From Lysobacterales bacterium (GTDB taxonomy: Bacteria; Pseudomonadota; Gammaproteobacteria; Xanthomonadales; Marinicellaceae): DNA of 64,000 nt. Below the pieces are notes generated by a model. The model was not told the DNA's origin, did not search any database, and saw only the letters and a program-made list of their open reading frames with translations. The DNA lies in the NCBI GenBank assembly GCA_027067055.1, contig JAMOMK010000088.1, positions 32,555 to 96,554 of the forward strand, read 5' to 3'. Position numbers and translations under genes: made by a program. Below, one piece after another: positions 52,446 to 61,610 of the stretch (its first letter is position 1; every line of letters starts with the position of its first letter).

Positions 52446-54245
52446 TTATCGACGTATTGCATCGGGTGACATCATAATTAATCCAATCAGTGTGTATACA
52501 ACACGTTGATAGGTACTTGAGTTTGATAGATTGTTGGTATCAGTCATATCATGAATAGATTGTGTGGCAGCAGCGCCACTTTTGATAGCAACATAAGTTA
52601 TTAAGTTTGCTCGTGTAATCGCATCATAGGCATAGCCTCGCAAATGCATCATCCAAGTGTCAACTAGTACAGTTGGTGTTCGATTAGCTACATCTGGTAT
52701 CAGTGTATTGGATTGTTCTGCTAGGTTAAAGTATCTTAAGCTCCCATCAAAAGTATTAGCGCTTTGATTCAAAAAATAGGTAATGGTTCGCCAAGAAGTC
52801 ACTAGCGGTCCGGATCCAGACCACAAGGCTTTTTCATCTGGGTAGCCAGTTGGGGTATCATTATTGAATGGCTTTTGTCCAGTATCACTTAGTCTGCCAA
52901 AAATACTGTCACTTGGGCTGTGGTCATTACGAAAATCTATATCAATATCTGTGGCTCTCATGGCAGAGATAATATTCTCTAGTGGACGCTTAACTTTTGC
53001 TCCCCATGTTGTTTTAAATTCTGTTGATAACAAAATATGTCTATACACTTCTTTGAGTTGATCAGCATCGTTACGGCGATTATAAAATTCATCTGCTGTA
53101 CTTGCAACTAGTGACTCAGGTGGGTTGTCACCCACCAGTCTGGTGCATAATTTCCATGCAATAAATCGTGCAGTACCATAATGCTCAGCTAGGTATGTTA
53201 AAATATCAGTTACATCATTTTCTCCACCATCCACAGCAATACTTATATCAAGCACATTGATTGGTTCTGATGCATGGTTGTTGTAATGTTTGTCGCTTCT
53301 AAATAAAAACTCACCTGTATCGGCAGAACCGCCTGCTCCATCGGCATAGCTCCAGCCAGTCAAAGCACGAGCAAACTGAAAAACATCAATTTCTGTATAG
53401 CCAGTCCGTTGCCCCTTGATATTGTTCCCCAATGAACCTGGGTCAACTGCACCATAATAGTTTTCAGTAGCACCCAAGGTATGAAGCTCCAATACTTCAC
53501 GGGCATAGTTTTCATTTGGATGGGGCCATGTATTACGATAGTTGTCAAGATAATACAACATACTAGCTGTCTTTGAGTTTGCCAACAACATATCATAAAA
53601 ATTACCAAAAATATGATTTCTGATTTCACCATCGTAATGTGGTAACATGCTACGGACAACATCACGATTACCCTTTACATTGAAGTGATTGAACCAAAAA
53701 TCTGCCAGTAGCTCTCTTAACTGCCACTGACTATAGGTTCCTTTCAATATAACAAGCCTTTCCATTTGCCAACGTGGTCTGCTCTTAGTGCTGTACTCAT
53801 TTGCTCCTGAGTATCTAACGTGATCTGTCCATAATTGTGCAGCTGTTTTGTTAATCGTATCGTACTCTGAACCACTACCTAAATATGCTGACATGCGGGT
53901 ATCAACTTCAGTATCAGCAGTTGTTGGATTTAGTTGTTGATTTACCCAGTTTGTCAAACGAGCTGTATCATTTCCGCCTAAAGCATTAAATGCATCAATG
54001 TCACCAGGTCGGGGACCAAATGCTGCTTTATTATAAACTAATGCCGCTAAAGGTGGTGCTGTAACAGTACTTGCTTCCGTTACAGGTGGTGGCTTTAAGG
54101 TTTTTAAGCCACTGTATTGCGGAGCAATGGAATCTGCCTGTGCTTTGTTGCTTAATCCCAAAGTAAGAGCTGATGCTCCCGCTGCCCCTGTTAGAGCACT
54201 GTTTCGTAAAAAATTACGGCGCGTTAAGTGGTTTTTATTTGTCAT
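52446..54245 (-). CDS. DUF1800 protein, module 2, with Tat signal
   Basis: A 599-residue DUF1800 protein. HLTRRNFLRNSALTGAAGAS is a Tat signal. FWFNHFNVKGN, NENYAREVLELHT and FARALTGWSY are the family motifs. The ATG at 54245 fits the signal and follows AGGGATT; an ATG at 54284 would add 13 residues in front. An 8-base palindrome lies upstream at 54286-54308. It forms a two-gene operon with the following DUF1501 gene, and is a likely paralogue of the DUF1800 gene at 47821. Confidence 0.92.
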   Translation of the reverse strand: MTNKNHLTRRNFLRNSALTGAAGASALTLGLSNKAQADSIAPQYSGLKTLKPPPVTEASTVTAPPLAALVYNKAAFGPRPGDIDAFNALGGNDTARLTNWVNQQLNPTTADTEVDTRMSAYLGSGSEYDTINKTAAQLWTDHVRYSGANEYSTKSRPRWQMERLVILKGTYSQWQLRELLADFWFNHFNVKGNRDVVRSMLPHYDGEIRNHIFGNFYDMLLANSKTASMLYYLDNYRNTWPHPNENYAREVLELHTLGATENYYGAVDPGSLGNNIKGQRTGYTEIDVFQFARALTGWSYADGAGGSADTGEFLFRSDKHYNNHASEPINVLDISIAVDGGENDVTDILTYLAEHYGTARFIAWKLCTRLVGDNPPESLVASTADEFYNRRNDADQLKEVYRHILLSTEFKTTWGAKVKRPLENIISAMRATDIDIDFRNDHSPSDSIFGRLSDTGQKPFNNDTPTGYPDEKALWSGSGPLVTSWRTITYFLNQSANTFDGSLRYFNLAEQSNTLIPDVANRTPTVLVDTWMMHLRGYAYDAITRANLITYVAIKSGAAATQSIHDMTDTNNLSNSSTYQRVVYTLIGLIMMSPDAIRR

Positions 54246-54285
54246 ACATTTAATCCCTGTTACATTTGGTTTAGTAATATTCATC

Positions 54286-54308
54286 GCATAATTATACTAC
54301 AATTATGC
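54286..54308. promoter_or_regulatory. Palindrome upstream of DUF1800 module 2
   Basis: GCATAATT (54286-54293) and AATTATGC (54301-54308) with a 7-base centre, located 41 bases before the DUF1800 start at 54245. It could be an operator; there is no supporting regulator gene nearby. Confidence 0.35.
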
Positions 54309-54439
54309 TAAGATTTTTATGCAATTTTGTGACAAGCTTAACACTATTGAAAACAATCTTTGCATTATACTGTCAATTAAATTGAATAAAGTGTTATGCT
54401 TGCAGTTCTTGAATTGTTTTTATAGCAACTTAAAAACCT

Positions 54440-54997
54440 ATGTTAAAAAAAATTATCATCTTATGTTTCATTACAAGCACCTTGCAGGTGCAAGCATTTT
54501 CTGGTGGTTCTGGCACCTGTGCAATTGATGCAGATTACGTAAGTATCACTGGCATGTCTAGTCGTTTTAGAAACTCCAATCATGGTGACTATACCGTTAC
54601 TTCCAGCCTAAGTGAATATATGCCAGGGCAAGTGGTTGAATTAACTTTAGCAGGGCCTACCTTTACAGGATTAATTTTTACTGTTGTTGATGAGAATGGC
54701 AATAATGTCGGAACATTTGAATCAGAGGCAAACATTGTCACTGAATGTACAGGTAATAATACGACTACACCTCCTGCAGCTGTTGTTACTCATTTATCAG
54801 GTTTTGGAAACCTTACTTCGTATACTTTATTTTGGATATCTCCTGCTCAAAATGTTGGTAAAGTTTATGTATTGGGCTATGTATTAAAAGGAGCTAGAGG
54901 AAATCAAGCCCAACAAGAGTTTTTCCGTTTTGTTCGTGATGATGATTCTGCATTAAGCATAGCTAGCGTTGTTGTTTTTAGTAATGGCTTTGAGTAA
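54440..54997 (+). CDS. Exported Reeler-like domain protein with GFE-type tail
   Basis: A 185-residue exported protein. Signal peptide 1-19 (VQA). The body has the Reeler-domain pattern: FSGGSGTC, YMPGQVVELTLAGPTFTGLIFTVVDENGN, then TECTGNN, and THLSGFGNLTSYTLFWISPAQNVGKVYVLGYVLKG. Cysteines at about 29 and 95 should pair. The protein ends VVVFSNGFE. Reeler-like domains are common in secreted bacterial adhesion-type proteins, but a function for this one is unknown. It diverges from the DUF1800/DUF1501 module 2. Confidence 0.82.
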   Translation: MLKKIIILCFITSTLQVQAFSGGSGTCAIDADYVSITGMSSRFRNSNHGDYTVTSSLSEYMPGQVVELTLAGPTFTGLIFTVVDENGNNVGTFESEANIVTECTGNNTTTPPAAVVTHLSGFGNLTSYTLFWISPAQNVGKVYVLGYVLKGARGNQAQQEFFRFVRDDDSALSIASVVVFSNGFE

Positions 54998-55033
54998 CTT
55001 CTATAAGTATAAAAAATAATAGACAATGCTTTC

Positions 55034-58000
55034 TTAGCTAATTGGTTTCAAAAAATCTTGCCAATGACCGTCATTTAATACACTTGAAATATTGCCTTGT
55101 CCATCAAAGATACTTTTTGCAAGGGCATCTTTATGTTTTTGCATTTTTTGGATGCGTTGCTCAACTGTTCCTTTTGTAATTAGCTTATAAACGAAAACAT
55201 TTTTGTCTTGTCCAATTCGATGAGCTCGATCAGATGCCTGTGCTTCGGCTGCGGGATTCCACCACGGATCAAAGTGGATGACAGTATCCGCTGAAGTTAG
55301 ATTGATACCAGCGCCACCAGCTTTTAAGCTAATTAAAAATACTGGAATATCCCCTTCTTGAAAATTTTGAATTAAAGCGCCGCGTTTAGCTGCTGGTGTT
55401 TTACCAGTGAGCATTAAGGTTTCAATATTCATGGCTTTTAAATGTTCGGCAATGATGTCTAGCATTGAGGTAAAGGACGAAAATAACAATATCTTTCTGC
55501 CTTCTTCAATCATATTTGGCAAGACAGTGGTGAGCCAACTTAACTTAGCTGATTCATAAGTGCTGTCGATGGAATCGAGGTGTAATAACGCAGGGTGACA
55601 ACAAATTTGGCGTAAGCGTAACAGTGCATTGCCAATAATTATTTTATTAGGGCTAGAACTATTTCCTTGAGTTCTTTCAAAGGCTTGTTTAATCTCATCA
55701 CTCATGGTCATGCGCACAGTTTCATAGATATTGGCTTGTGCTTCACCTAATTCGATTAGTTGTACAATTTCAGTTTTATCTGGTAATTCTTTAGCCACTT
55801 CACCCTTTGTTCGTCGTAACATAAAAGGAGAAACACGCTGACTCAAATCAATCTGTCTTTGCTGGTTCTTTTCTTTTTCAATTGGGAATTGATAGATGTG
55901 TTCAAATTGCTTGAGTTGACCTAAAAAGCCAGGCATGAGGAAATTAAATAATGACCACAATTCGCCAAGGTGGTTTTCTATTGGCGTTCCACTCAAACAT
56001 AAACGGTGTTTAGCAGGTATTTTTGATGCCGATTGTGCTGCGCGAGTTTTGGCATTTTTAATGGTTTGGGCTTCATCAAGGATAAGTAAATGAAAGTCGA
56101 TCTTGGATAAAATTTCAACGTCTCGACTCATGATTCCGTAACTTGTAATGGCAATGTCAAAGTTGCCCAAATTGCCGTAAAGTTTGTGGCGATTAGTCCC
56201 AACCAATAATAAGCAACTCAAATCAGGAGTAAACTTTTGGATTTCACTCTGCCAATTGCTTAAAAGGGAGGTTGGTACAACTATTAAGCTTGGTGATTTA
56301 AGTTTGCCACTATTCTTTTCTGTCAACAAGTGAGCAAGGACTTGAACGGTTTTCCCCAAACCCATGTCATCGGCTAAGATACCGCCCAATGTGTGTTGGC
56401 TCAAAAATTGCAACCACGATAATCCTGTAATTTGGTAATCTCGAAGAGTGACTTTAAGGTTTTTGGGAGGAGAAATAAGCTGTAAGCCAATCGTGCCAGC
56501 CAATTCTTTGGCTTTATCTTGCAACCATGTATCTCCTTGCCATTGTATTTCTTTTTTATCATCTTGATTCTTTAATGACTGTTGCAACTGATTAAGTCGC
56601 ATGATTTGACTCTTATCCAAACTTAAAGAATCCTGTTTATTCAGTGATTTATCATCATAAAGTTCACTTAATGTCGATAAAATCTGTTTGATACTGTCAT
56701 GTTCAATACTGACATTAGTGCCATCAGAGAGTTTTAATGAAAAGTTTTCATCAGTGTTTTGTTGCCAGTTGCCAGATTTAATGGCTTTGACTAAAAATGG
56801 TAAAATATTAACGGTTTTCCCATCTATTTTTACCCCTAACTCCAAATCAAACCAGTCTTTGTCATCTTGCGATTTAAGTTCAGCATACCATTGATCTGCT
56901 TTGATTTGATTGAGGCGGAAATTGTCATCAATTTCAATAACCCAGCCTTCTTCTTTTAAAGCGCAAATAAGAGTGGCATAAGTAGATAAATTGCCGCCAA
57001 AATAACGGTCATTGATGTGGTAATTATCCAGTAATGCCAGTTCATAATGCGCTTGCAAAGCATCCAATTTTTCAATTTGGCGCAGGAAACCAGCTAAACG
57101 GTTAATCAAGTCGCTATCAGCAGTCACTTTACCCGTAGATAAATCTTCAAAACTAAAATTTATTTGCCCTTGACTAAAACTGATTTTGCCAATATCTAGG
57201 CTAATAATTTTTTCATAAGCAAGTGGAATGCATATTTCGTCCGTTTGAATCAATAATTTGGGTGTGATTGTTTGACTTGGATTAATCCTAACAGTTGTTT
57301 TGGAGGTTGATTGTTTAGGTTTAAATAGCACTGAATTTTGATATATTAAAATGTACGCAGAATCTAATATTTTAACCATTTTATTAGTGATTTGTGCAGA
57401 AGTGTCAAACTGCAAAGCAGGGCGGTAGCAATTTTTCCAAAAGCATCTGCCTGTTTGTAAGATGTTTTTAAGTAATGCATCATCGCGTTTATTGACTAGT
57501 TGAAACGAATGTTGCTTAACGATGTTATTGCGTTGTAAACGATTAAGAATAATTTTATCGGTTAAGCTGATAAACTTAGGTAAAGGTTTTTGTTGTAATA
57601 ACGAGCTATCCACTTGAGCTTTAGAGGCATAGCGCTCATCTTTACTCAAATAGGCTTTGTGCAAAGAAATAGTAAAGTTTTTTTCCTTCTCATCTGTATC
57701 TAAAAAATAGACTAAACGATGACGTGCCATATTGGGGTAGGGGTCATGGGTTTGTTGATTAATCCATGTTGCTAATGTTTGTTGGATGTTCCGATTGGCT
57801 TGCAATTGTCTTGTGAAAGGTGGCAGTTGGTCAATTCTTGCTTTAGATTCAATGATCATTGCACAGAGGTGAATACATGGTTTCTGGTTTTCACAAGGGC
57901 AAGTTCCTAAAGCAATATCTGAATCAATAGGCCAGTTGATGCTTAATTTATGTAAATGTCCTTTATCTTCAATAACGCCGTTGACTGTTTCTAACAGTTC

Positions 58001-58132
58001 ATCGTGTTGCCAATGAATAAGGTTGTCAGCAAGGATAAGCTGTAAAGCTTGGTAAACCATCTCTTCAGAAAAAAGTGATTCAATTTGTTTGGCAGGTCCT
58101 TTAAATGCAAGAGGTATTTGCAACATGTTCAC
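55034..58132 (-). CDS. SNF2-family DNA translocase with SWIM zinc finger
   Basis: A 1032-residue Swi2/Snf2 ATPase. The SWIM-type finger is at 78-88 (CPCENQKPCIH). The helicase core is in the C-terminal half: LADDMGLGKTVQVLAHL (Walker A, near 590), ILDEAQ (DEAx), SGTPIENHLGELWSLFNFL, and HRIGQDKNVFVYKL. RecA lobe 2 has FSSFTSMLDIIAEHLK. The long N-terminal region has no recognised fold. Related proteins act on protein-DNA complexes, transcription or replication, but this subtype is not characterised. It precedes an SLC13 permease gene on the same strand. Confidence 0.93.
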   Translation of the reverse strand: MNMLQIPLAFKGPAKQIESLFSEEMVYQALQLILADNLIHWQHDELLETVNGVIEDKGHLHKLSINWPIDSDIALGTCPCENQKPCIHLCAMIIESKARIDQLPPFTRQLQANRNIQQTLATWINQQTHDPYPNMARHRLVYFLDTDEKEKNFTISLHKAYLSKDERYASKAQVDSSLLQQKPLPKFISLTDKIILNRLQRNNIVKQHSFQLVNKRDDALLKNILQTGRCFWKNCYRPALQFDTSAQITNKMVKILDSAYILIYQNSVLFKPKQSTSKTTVRINPSQTITPKLLIQTDEICIPLAYEKIISLDIGKISFSQGQINFSFEDLSTGKVTADSDLINRLAGFLRQIEKLDALQAHYELALLDNYHINDRYFGGNLSTYATLICALKEEGWVIEIDDNFRLNQIKADQWYAELKSQDDKDWFDLELGVKIDGKTVNILPFLVKAIKSGNWQQNTDENFSLKLSDGTNVSIEHDSIKQILSTLSELYDDKSLNKQDSLSLDKSQIMRLNQLQQSLKNQDDKKEIQWQGDTWLQDKAKELAGTIGLQLISPPKNLKVTLRDYQITGLSWLQFLSQHTLGGILADDMGLGKTVQVLAHLLTEKNSGKLKSPSLIVVPTSLLSNWQSEIQKFTPDLSCLLLVGTNRHKLYGNLGNFDIAITSYGIMSRDVEILSKIDFHLLILDEAQTIKNAKTRAAQSASKIPAKHRLCLSGTPIENHLGELWSLFNFLMPGFLGQLKQFEHIYQFPIEKEKNQQRQIDLSQRVSPFMLRRTKGEVAKELPDKTEIVQLIELGEAQANIYETVRMTMSDEIKQAFERTQGNSSSPNKIIIGNALLRLRQICCHPALLHLDSIDSTYESAKLSWLTTVLPNMIEEGRKILLFSSFTSMLDIIAEHLKAMNIETLMLTGKTPAAKRGALIQNFQEGDIPVFLISLKAGGAGINLTSADTVIHFDPWWNPAAEAQASDRAHRIGQDKNVFVYKLITKGTVEQRIQKMQKHKDALAKSIFDGQGNISSVLNDGHWQDFLKPIS

Positions 58133-58176
58133 GTAAAATTTTAATCAGTCGACCATTGTAGCATTAATTCAAAAGA

Positions 58177-60027
58177 CTATTTAATAAAAAGATTAACCCC
58201 CAATAACATTACGACAATAAAAATAACTGACATCAAAAACCCCACTCGTAAGAAATCTTTGACCTTATAACCACCAGGTCCCATAATTAAGGCGCTAACT
58301 TGGTGAGTGGGAAGGATAAAGGCATTGGAAGTACCAAGAGCGACAATAAGTGCATAAACGGCAGGATTTCCACCCGTTTCTAGTGCGATATTAATGGCTA
58401 ATGGCACGAGTAATACCGTAGCACCAACATTGGACATCACTAATGAAAAGATAGTGGCAAGGATAGCAATAGCCAATTGGTAGACGTATTGATTAACATC
58501 GCCAAGACCTGCAATGGTTTTTTGTGCTACCCAAGCCGCTGTTCCTGTATGCTCCATGGCATAACCCAACGGGATTAAGCTCGCAAGCAAAAAGACCGTT
58601 TTCCAACTAACAGCACGGTAAGCTTCATCAATATGAATAACACCGGTAATAATCATACCAATAGCGCCAGTAAGAAGAGCAATAGATAATTTTAAATCTG
58701 TAAATATGACTAAGCCCAAAGCGATAGCAAAGAAGAAAATAGCGTGAGGGACTTTTTGAGGACGTTCGAGCTCACTGGGAATATCGCCAACTAAGGCAAC
58801 GTTTCTTGATTTTGTCAACCCGGCCTGATCATGCCAGCCGCCATAAATCACAAAAGTGTCACCCAGTCTTAATGAGATGCTGTACATTTCTTCGCCATGG
58901 AATATTTCATCACCACGTGAGATAGCGACGATAGTGATACCAAACTCTTGGCGAAAATGAAAGTCAGTGAGTTTTTTACCTAAAAACCGTGAGCCGGGAA
59001 CAACAACCGCCTCAGAAAAACCTGCATTTGATTCATTGAAAGTGTGTTTAAAGGTTTTAAAACCATTGGTAATAGTTAAACCGAAATCGTTGACGAATTG
59101 ATCGATTTCATTAGGTTTTCCCATCACGCCAATACTATCACCAGCCCAAAGAAAGTGTTTGCGAGAAGGTGAAAGTGTTCTATGACCTTCTGAACTCAAT
59201 GCTAATACCGTAATTTTTTCATGTGTTAAAGCTTCAAGCTCTAAAATGGTTTTACCGATAAGTGAACTATTTTTTCCAATAATAAGCTCTTTCTTGGTGT
59301 TGCTGATTCCGTAAGTTTCTTTAAAATAATCATCTGATTTTTGCCCGCTTGCCGCATTGTTTTGGGCATTGTCAGGCAGTAAAAAACGTCCGATAATAAG
59401 GAAATAAAGTATTCCAGACATGAGCATCATGATGCCAATCGGTGTCACAGAAAACAATCCAAAAGGTTCTAATGTTTCAGCACCAGGTGGTAAGGAACGG
59501 TTGGATGTTTCAATTAAATCATTGAGTAAAATCAAGGGCGATGAACCGACCATGGTGACCGTTCCACCCAAGATGGCACAAAACCCCATTGGCATCAGTA
59601 ATCGAGATAATCCAATCTTTGTTTGTGAAGAGATTCGACTCATGACAGGAAGAAAAAGGGCAGTTGCCCCGACGTTTTGCATAAAACCAGAAATAACGCC
59701 TACTGTACCTGAAACGACTGGAATAACCGTTTTTTCAGATTTTCCTCCAATTTTCATGATAAATCCAGCGACTTTACTCATCACGCCTGTCCGATCCAAG
59801 CCTGCTCCCAATATCATCACAGCAATAATAGAAATAACTGCATTGGATGCAAAGCCATCAAACAAATGGGTGTCAGGAACTAAACCAGTCAAGCCTAATA
59901 CGACTAAAATTAAAACAGCGGCGACATCAATGCGAATAACTTCGGTGACAAATAAAATAACGGTATAGGCGAGAATGGCCAATACCATCATCATTTCATT
60001 GCTTAATTCGAGTGCGGCTGATTCCAT
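58177..60027 (-). CDS. SLC13-family permease with TrkA-C domains
   Basis: A 616-residue inner-membrane protein of the DASS/SLC13 type. Two blocks of hydrophobic segments (about residues 11-215 and 425-612) flank a cytoplasmic middle with two RCK/TrkA-C-like domains (DYFKETYGISNTKKELIIGKNS and VVVPGSRFLGKKLTDF). The hairpin loops VGATALFLPV and SNVGATVLLVPLAIN are the substrate and sodium sites in this family. Substrate could be sulfate, citrate or another dicarboxylate; sequence alone does not say. It ends 44 bases before the SNF2 start and begins just upstream of it, next to trmB. Confidence 0.9.
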   Translation of the reverse strand: MESAALELSNEMMMVLAILAYTVILFVTEVIRIDVAAVLILVVLGLTGLVPDTHLFDGFASNAVISIIAVMILGAGLDRTGVMSKVAGFIMKIGGKSEKTVIPVVSGTVGVISGFMQNVGATALFLPVMSRISSQTKIGLSRLLMPMGFCAILGGTVTMVGSSPLILLNDLIETSNRSLPPGAETLEPFGLFSVTPIGIMMLMSGILYFLIIGRFLLPDNAQNNAASGQKSDDYFKETYGISNTKKELIIGKNSSLIGKTILELEALTHEKITVLALSSEGHRTLSPSRKHFLWAGDSIGVMGKPNEIDQFVNDFGLTITNGFKTFKHTFNESNAGFSEAVVVPGSRFLGKKLTDFHFRQEFGITIVAISRGDEIFHGEEMYSISLRLGDTFVIYGGWHDQAGLTKSRNVALVGDIPSELERPQKVPHAIFFFAIALGLVIFTDLKLSIALLTGAIGMIITGVIHIDEAYRAVSWKTVFLLASLIPLGYAMEHTGTAAWVAQKTIAGLGDVNQYVYQLAIAILATIFSLVMSNVGATVLLVPLAINIALETGGNPAVYALIVALGTSNAFILPTHQVSALIMGPGGYKVKDFLRVGFLMSVIFIVVMLLGVNLFIK

Positions 60028-60030
60028 GCT

Positions 60031-60717
60031 TTATGTTTTATTCAAATAGTAGACTAGATCATAACTGTCATGACCAAGATTGATACCACGGCGTTCAAAT
60101 TTTGTAATCGGTCGCCATTCAGGTTTGGCAGTAAAGTTATTACCTGCTTCAATATTTTTAAATTGGAGAAATCGGGAAAATACTTCTTGAATATGCTCTG
60201 CGTATTGTTGCCAGTCGGTGGCAATGTGCATGCGTGCTTGCTCTTTAAGTTTTGGCATAACCATTTCTAAAAACGCATCCTGAATCAAGCGACGTTTGTG
60301 GTGACGTTTTTTATGCCATGGATCAGGGAAATAGATATGCATGGCATCAATGCTGTCATCACCAAAACAATCTTTAAGCACCTCGGTGCCGTCGTATTGA
60401 TAAATTCGTATATTTTTGATGTTGTACTTTTCTATTTGTAGCAGTAAGTGTCCAACACCAGGTGTATGCACTTCCATTCCAACAAAATTCACATCAGGTT
60501 GCATTTGTGCGATATGAACTAATGATTCGCCATTGCCAAAGCCAATATCCAAACAAACAGGATTGCTATTTCCAAAGATTTTCTTGGCATCAAACTTTTG
60601 TTGCTCGTCAAGGGCAAACTGGGGAAGTATTTCTTCGATGGCGCGTTTTTGACCTGGCGTCATTTTGCTGGTGCGCATAACAAAACTGCGAATTTTACGT
60701 TGAATATTTTCTGACAT
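60031..60717 (-). CDS. trmB: tRNA (guanine-N7)-methyltransferase
   Basis: Methylates G46 in the variable loop of tRNAs. The 228-residue protein has LDIGFGNGES (SAM loop), GMEVHTPGVGHLL and the typical IYFPDPWHKKRHHKRRLIQ and TDWQQYAEHI segments. It lies three bases upstream of the SLC13 gene on the same strand, so the two may be co-transcribed. Full length for the family. Confidence 0.96.
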   Translation of the reverse strand: MSENIQRKIRSFVMRTSKMTPGQKRAIEEILPQFALDEQQKFDAKKIFGNSNPVCLDIGFGNGESLVHIAQMQPDVNFVGMEVHTPGVGHLLLQIEKYNIKNIRIYQYDGTEVLKDCFGDDSIDAMHIYFPDPWHKKRHHKRRLIQDAFLEMVMPKLKEQARMHIATDWQQYAEHIQEVFSRFLQFKNIEAGNNFTAKPEWRPITKFERRGINLGHDSYDLVYYLNKT

Positions 60718-60826
60718 TTGTTGGTGATTATTTGGATTTTGTTTTCAAACTTGATTTTAACGCTATTACGTGTATAGTCAAAGCTATTTCAAAAATGCGT
60801 TAATAATTGTTTATGGAAATAAAAAA

Positions 60827-61570
60827 ATGAAAATAAAGCTGGCAACCTACAATATTCACCGAGCTATTGGATTAGATAGGCGGTTTAAGCCTGAAAGAAT
60901 CATCGAAATACTCAATGACATAGATGCAGATATTGTTTTGTTGCAAGAGGTAGATGAAGGTGCGCCGCGTTCCAATGAGTTGAATTTAGCTAAAGAAATT
61001 GCACAAGCCTGTGACTATCCTCATTTTCAATTGGGTCATAATGTCACCCTGAAAAAAGGCAACTACGGTAATGCTACACTTAGTCGTTTTCCCATTCTTA
61101 AAGAAAGCAATATTGATTTAACCATTGATAATAAAAAGTGTAGGGGAGCGCAATACACACAAATACAAGTTCAAAAGAAAACTAAGAAAATCAATTTGGA
61201 AGTGTTTAATTTGCATTTAGGCCTATCCGCAATCGAACGACAAAAACAAGCAGGTGTGCTGTTTCATTCAAAAGAATTTAAACAGATACAAGCCAAGACA
61301 CCGACAATAATAGCAGGAGATTTTAACGATTGGCGTTCCTTATTGCGGGCATTGTTTGTCGAAGGGTTCGATTTCACTTGTGCCACTGATACCAGTAAAT
61401 TATGGGGCGAGTCCGCCTTAAAAACCTTCCCGTCATTTGCACCAAGAGGTGGCTTGGATAGAGTTTACTATCGAGGTCGGCTAAAACACCTCGGCGCCAA
61501 TCGTTACCAAGGCAAAACAGTCAAAATTGCCAGTGATCATTTGCCGGTTGTAGTGGAGTTTGAGATATAA
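60827..61570 (+). CDS. Endonuclease/exonuclease/phosphatase (EEP) family protein
   Basis: A 248-residue metal-dependent phosphoesterase. Conserved sites are TYNIHRAIG (N7, H9), the glutamate in LLQEVDEG, AGDFNDWRS and the SDHLPVVVEF end with the catalytic D/H. The group includes AP endonucleases, phosphatases and DNases; the compact size without extra domains gives no substrate. The start at 60827 follows GGAAAT and fits the family; the ATG 57 bases upstream would add a non-conserved extension. A terminator hairpin follows. Confidence 0.85.
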   Translation: MKIKLATYNIHRAIGLDRRFKPERIIEILNDIDADIVLLQEVDEGAPRSNELNLAKEIAQACDYPHFQLGHNVTLKKGNYGNATLSRFPILKESNIDLTIDNKKCRGAQYTQIQVQKKTKKINLEVFNLHLGLSAIERQKQAGVLFHSKEFKQIQAKTPTIIAGDFNDWRSLLRALFVEGFDFTCATDTSKLWGESALKTFPSFAPRGGLDRVYYRGRLKHLGANRYQGKTVKIASDHLPVVVEFEI

Positions 61571-61592
61571 AACTATTGCCTAAAATAGTTTT
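61569..61592 (+). terminator. Hairpin terminator after the EEP gene
   Basis: A 9-base stem AAAACTATT/AATAGTTTT with a 6-base loop. It overlaps the -35 region of the next gene's predicted promoter (61576). Confidence 0.6.
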
Positions 61593-61604
61593 AGTTATTA
61601 TAAT
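61576..61604 (+). promoter_or_regulatory. Promoter of the caspase-like gene, predicted leaderless
   Basis: TTGCCT (61576-61581) with a 17-base spacer to a perfect TATAAT (61599-61604), which ends six bases before the ATG at 61611. No ribosome-binding site precedes it, which supports a leaderless transcript and the chosen start. Confidence 0.6.
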
Positions 61605-61610
61605 AATGCT

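Noticed and set aside
54319..54528. A short open frame in front of the Reeler-like gene
   Set aside because: It overlaps the real start in another frame and has no ribosome-binding site.
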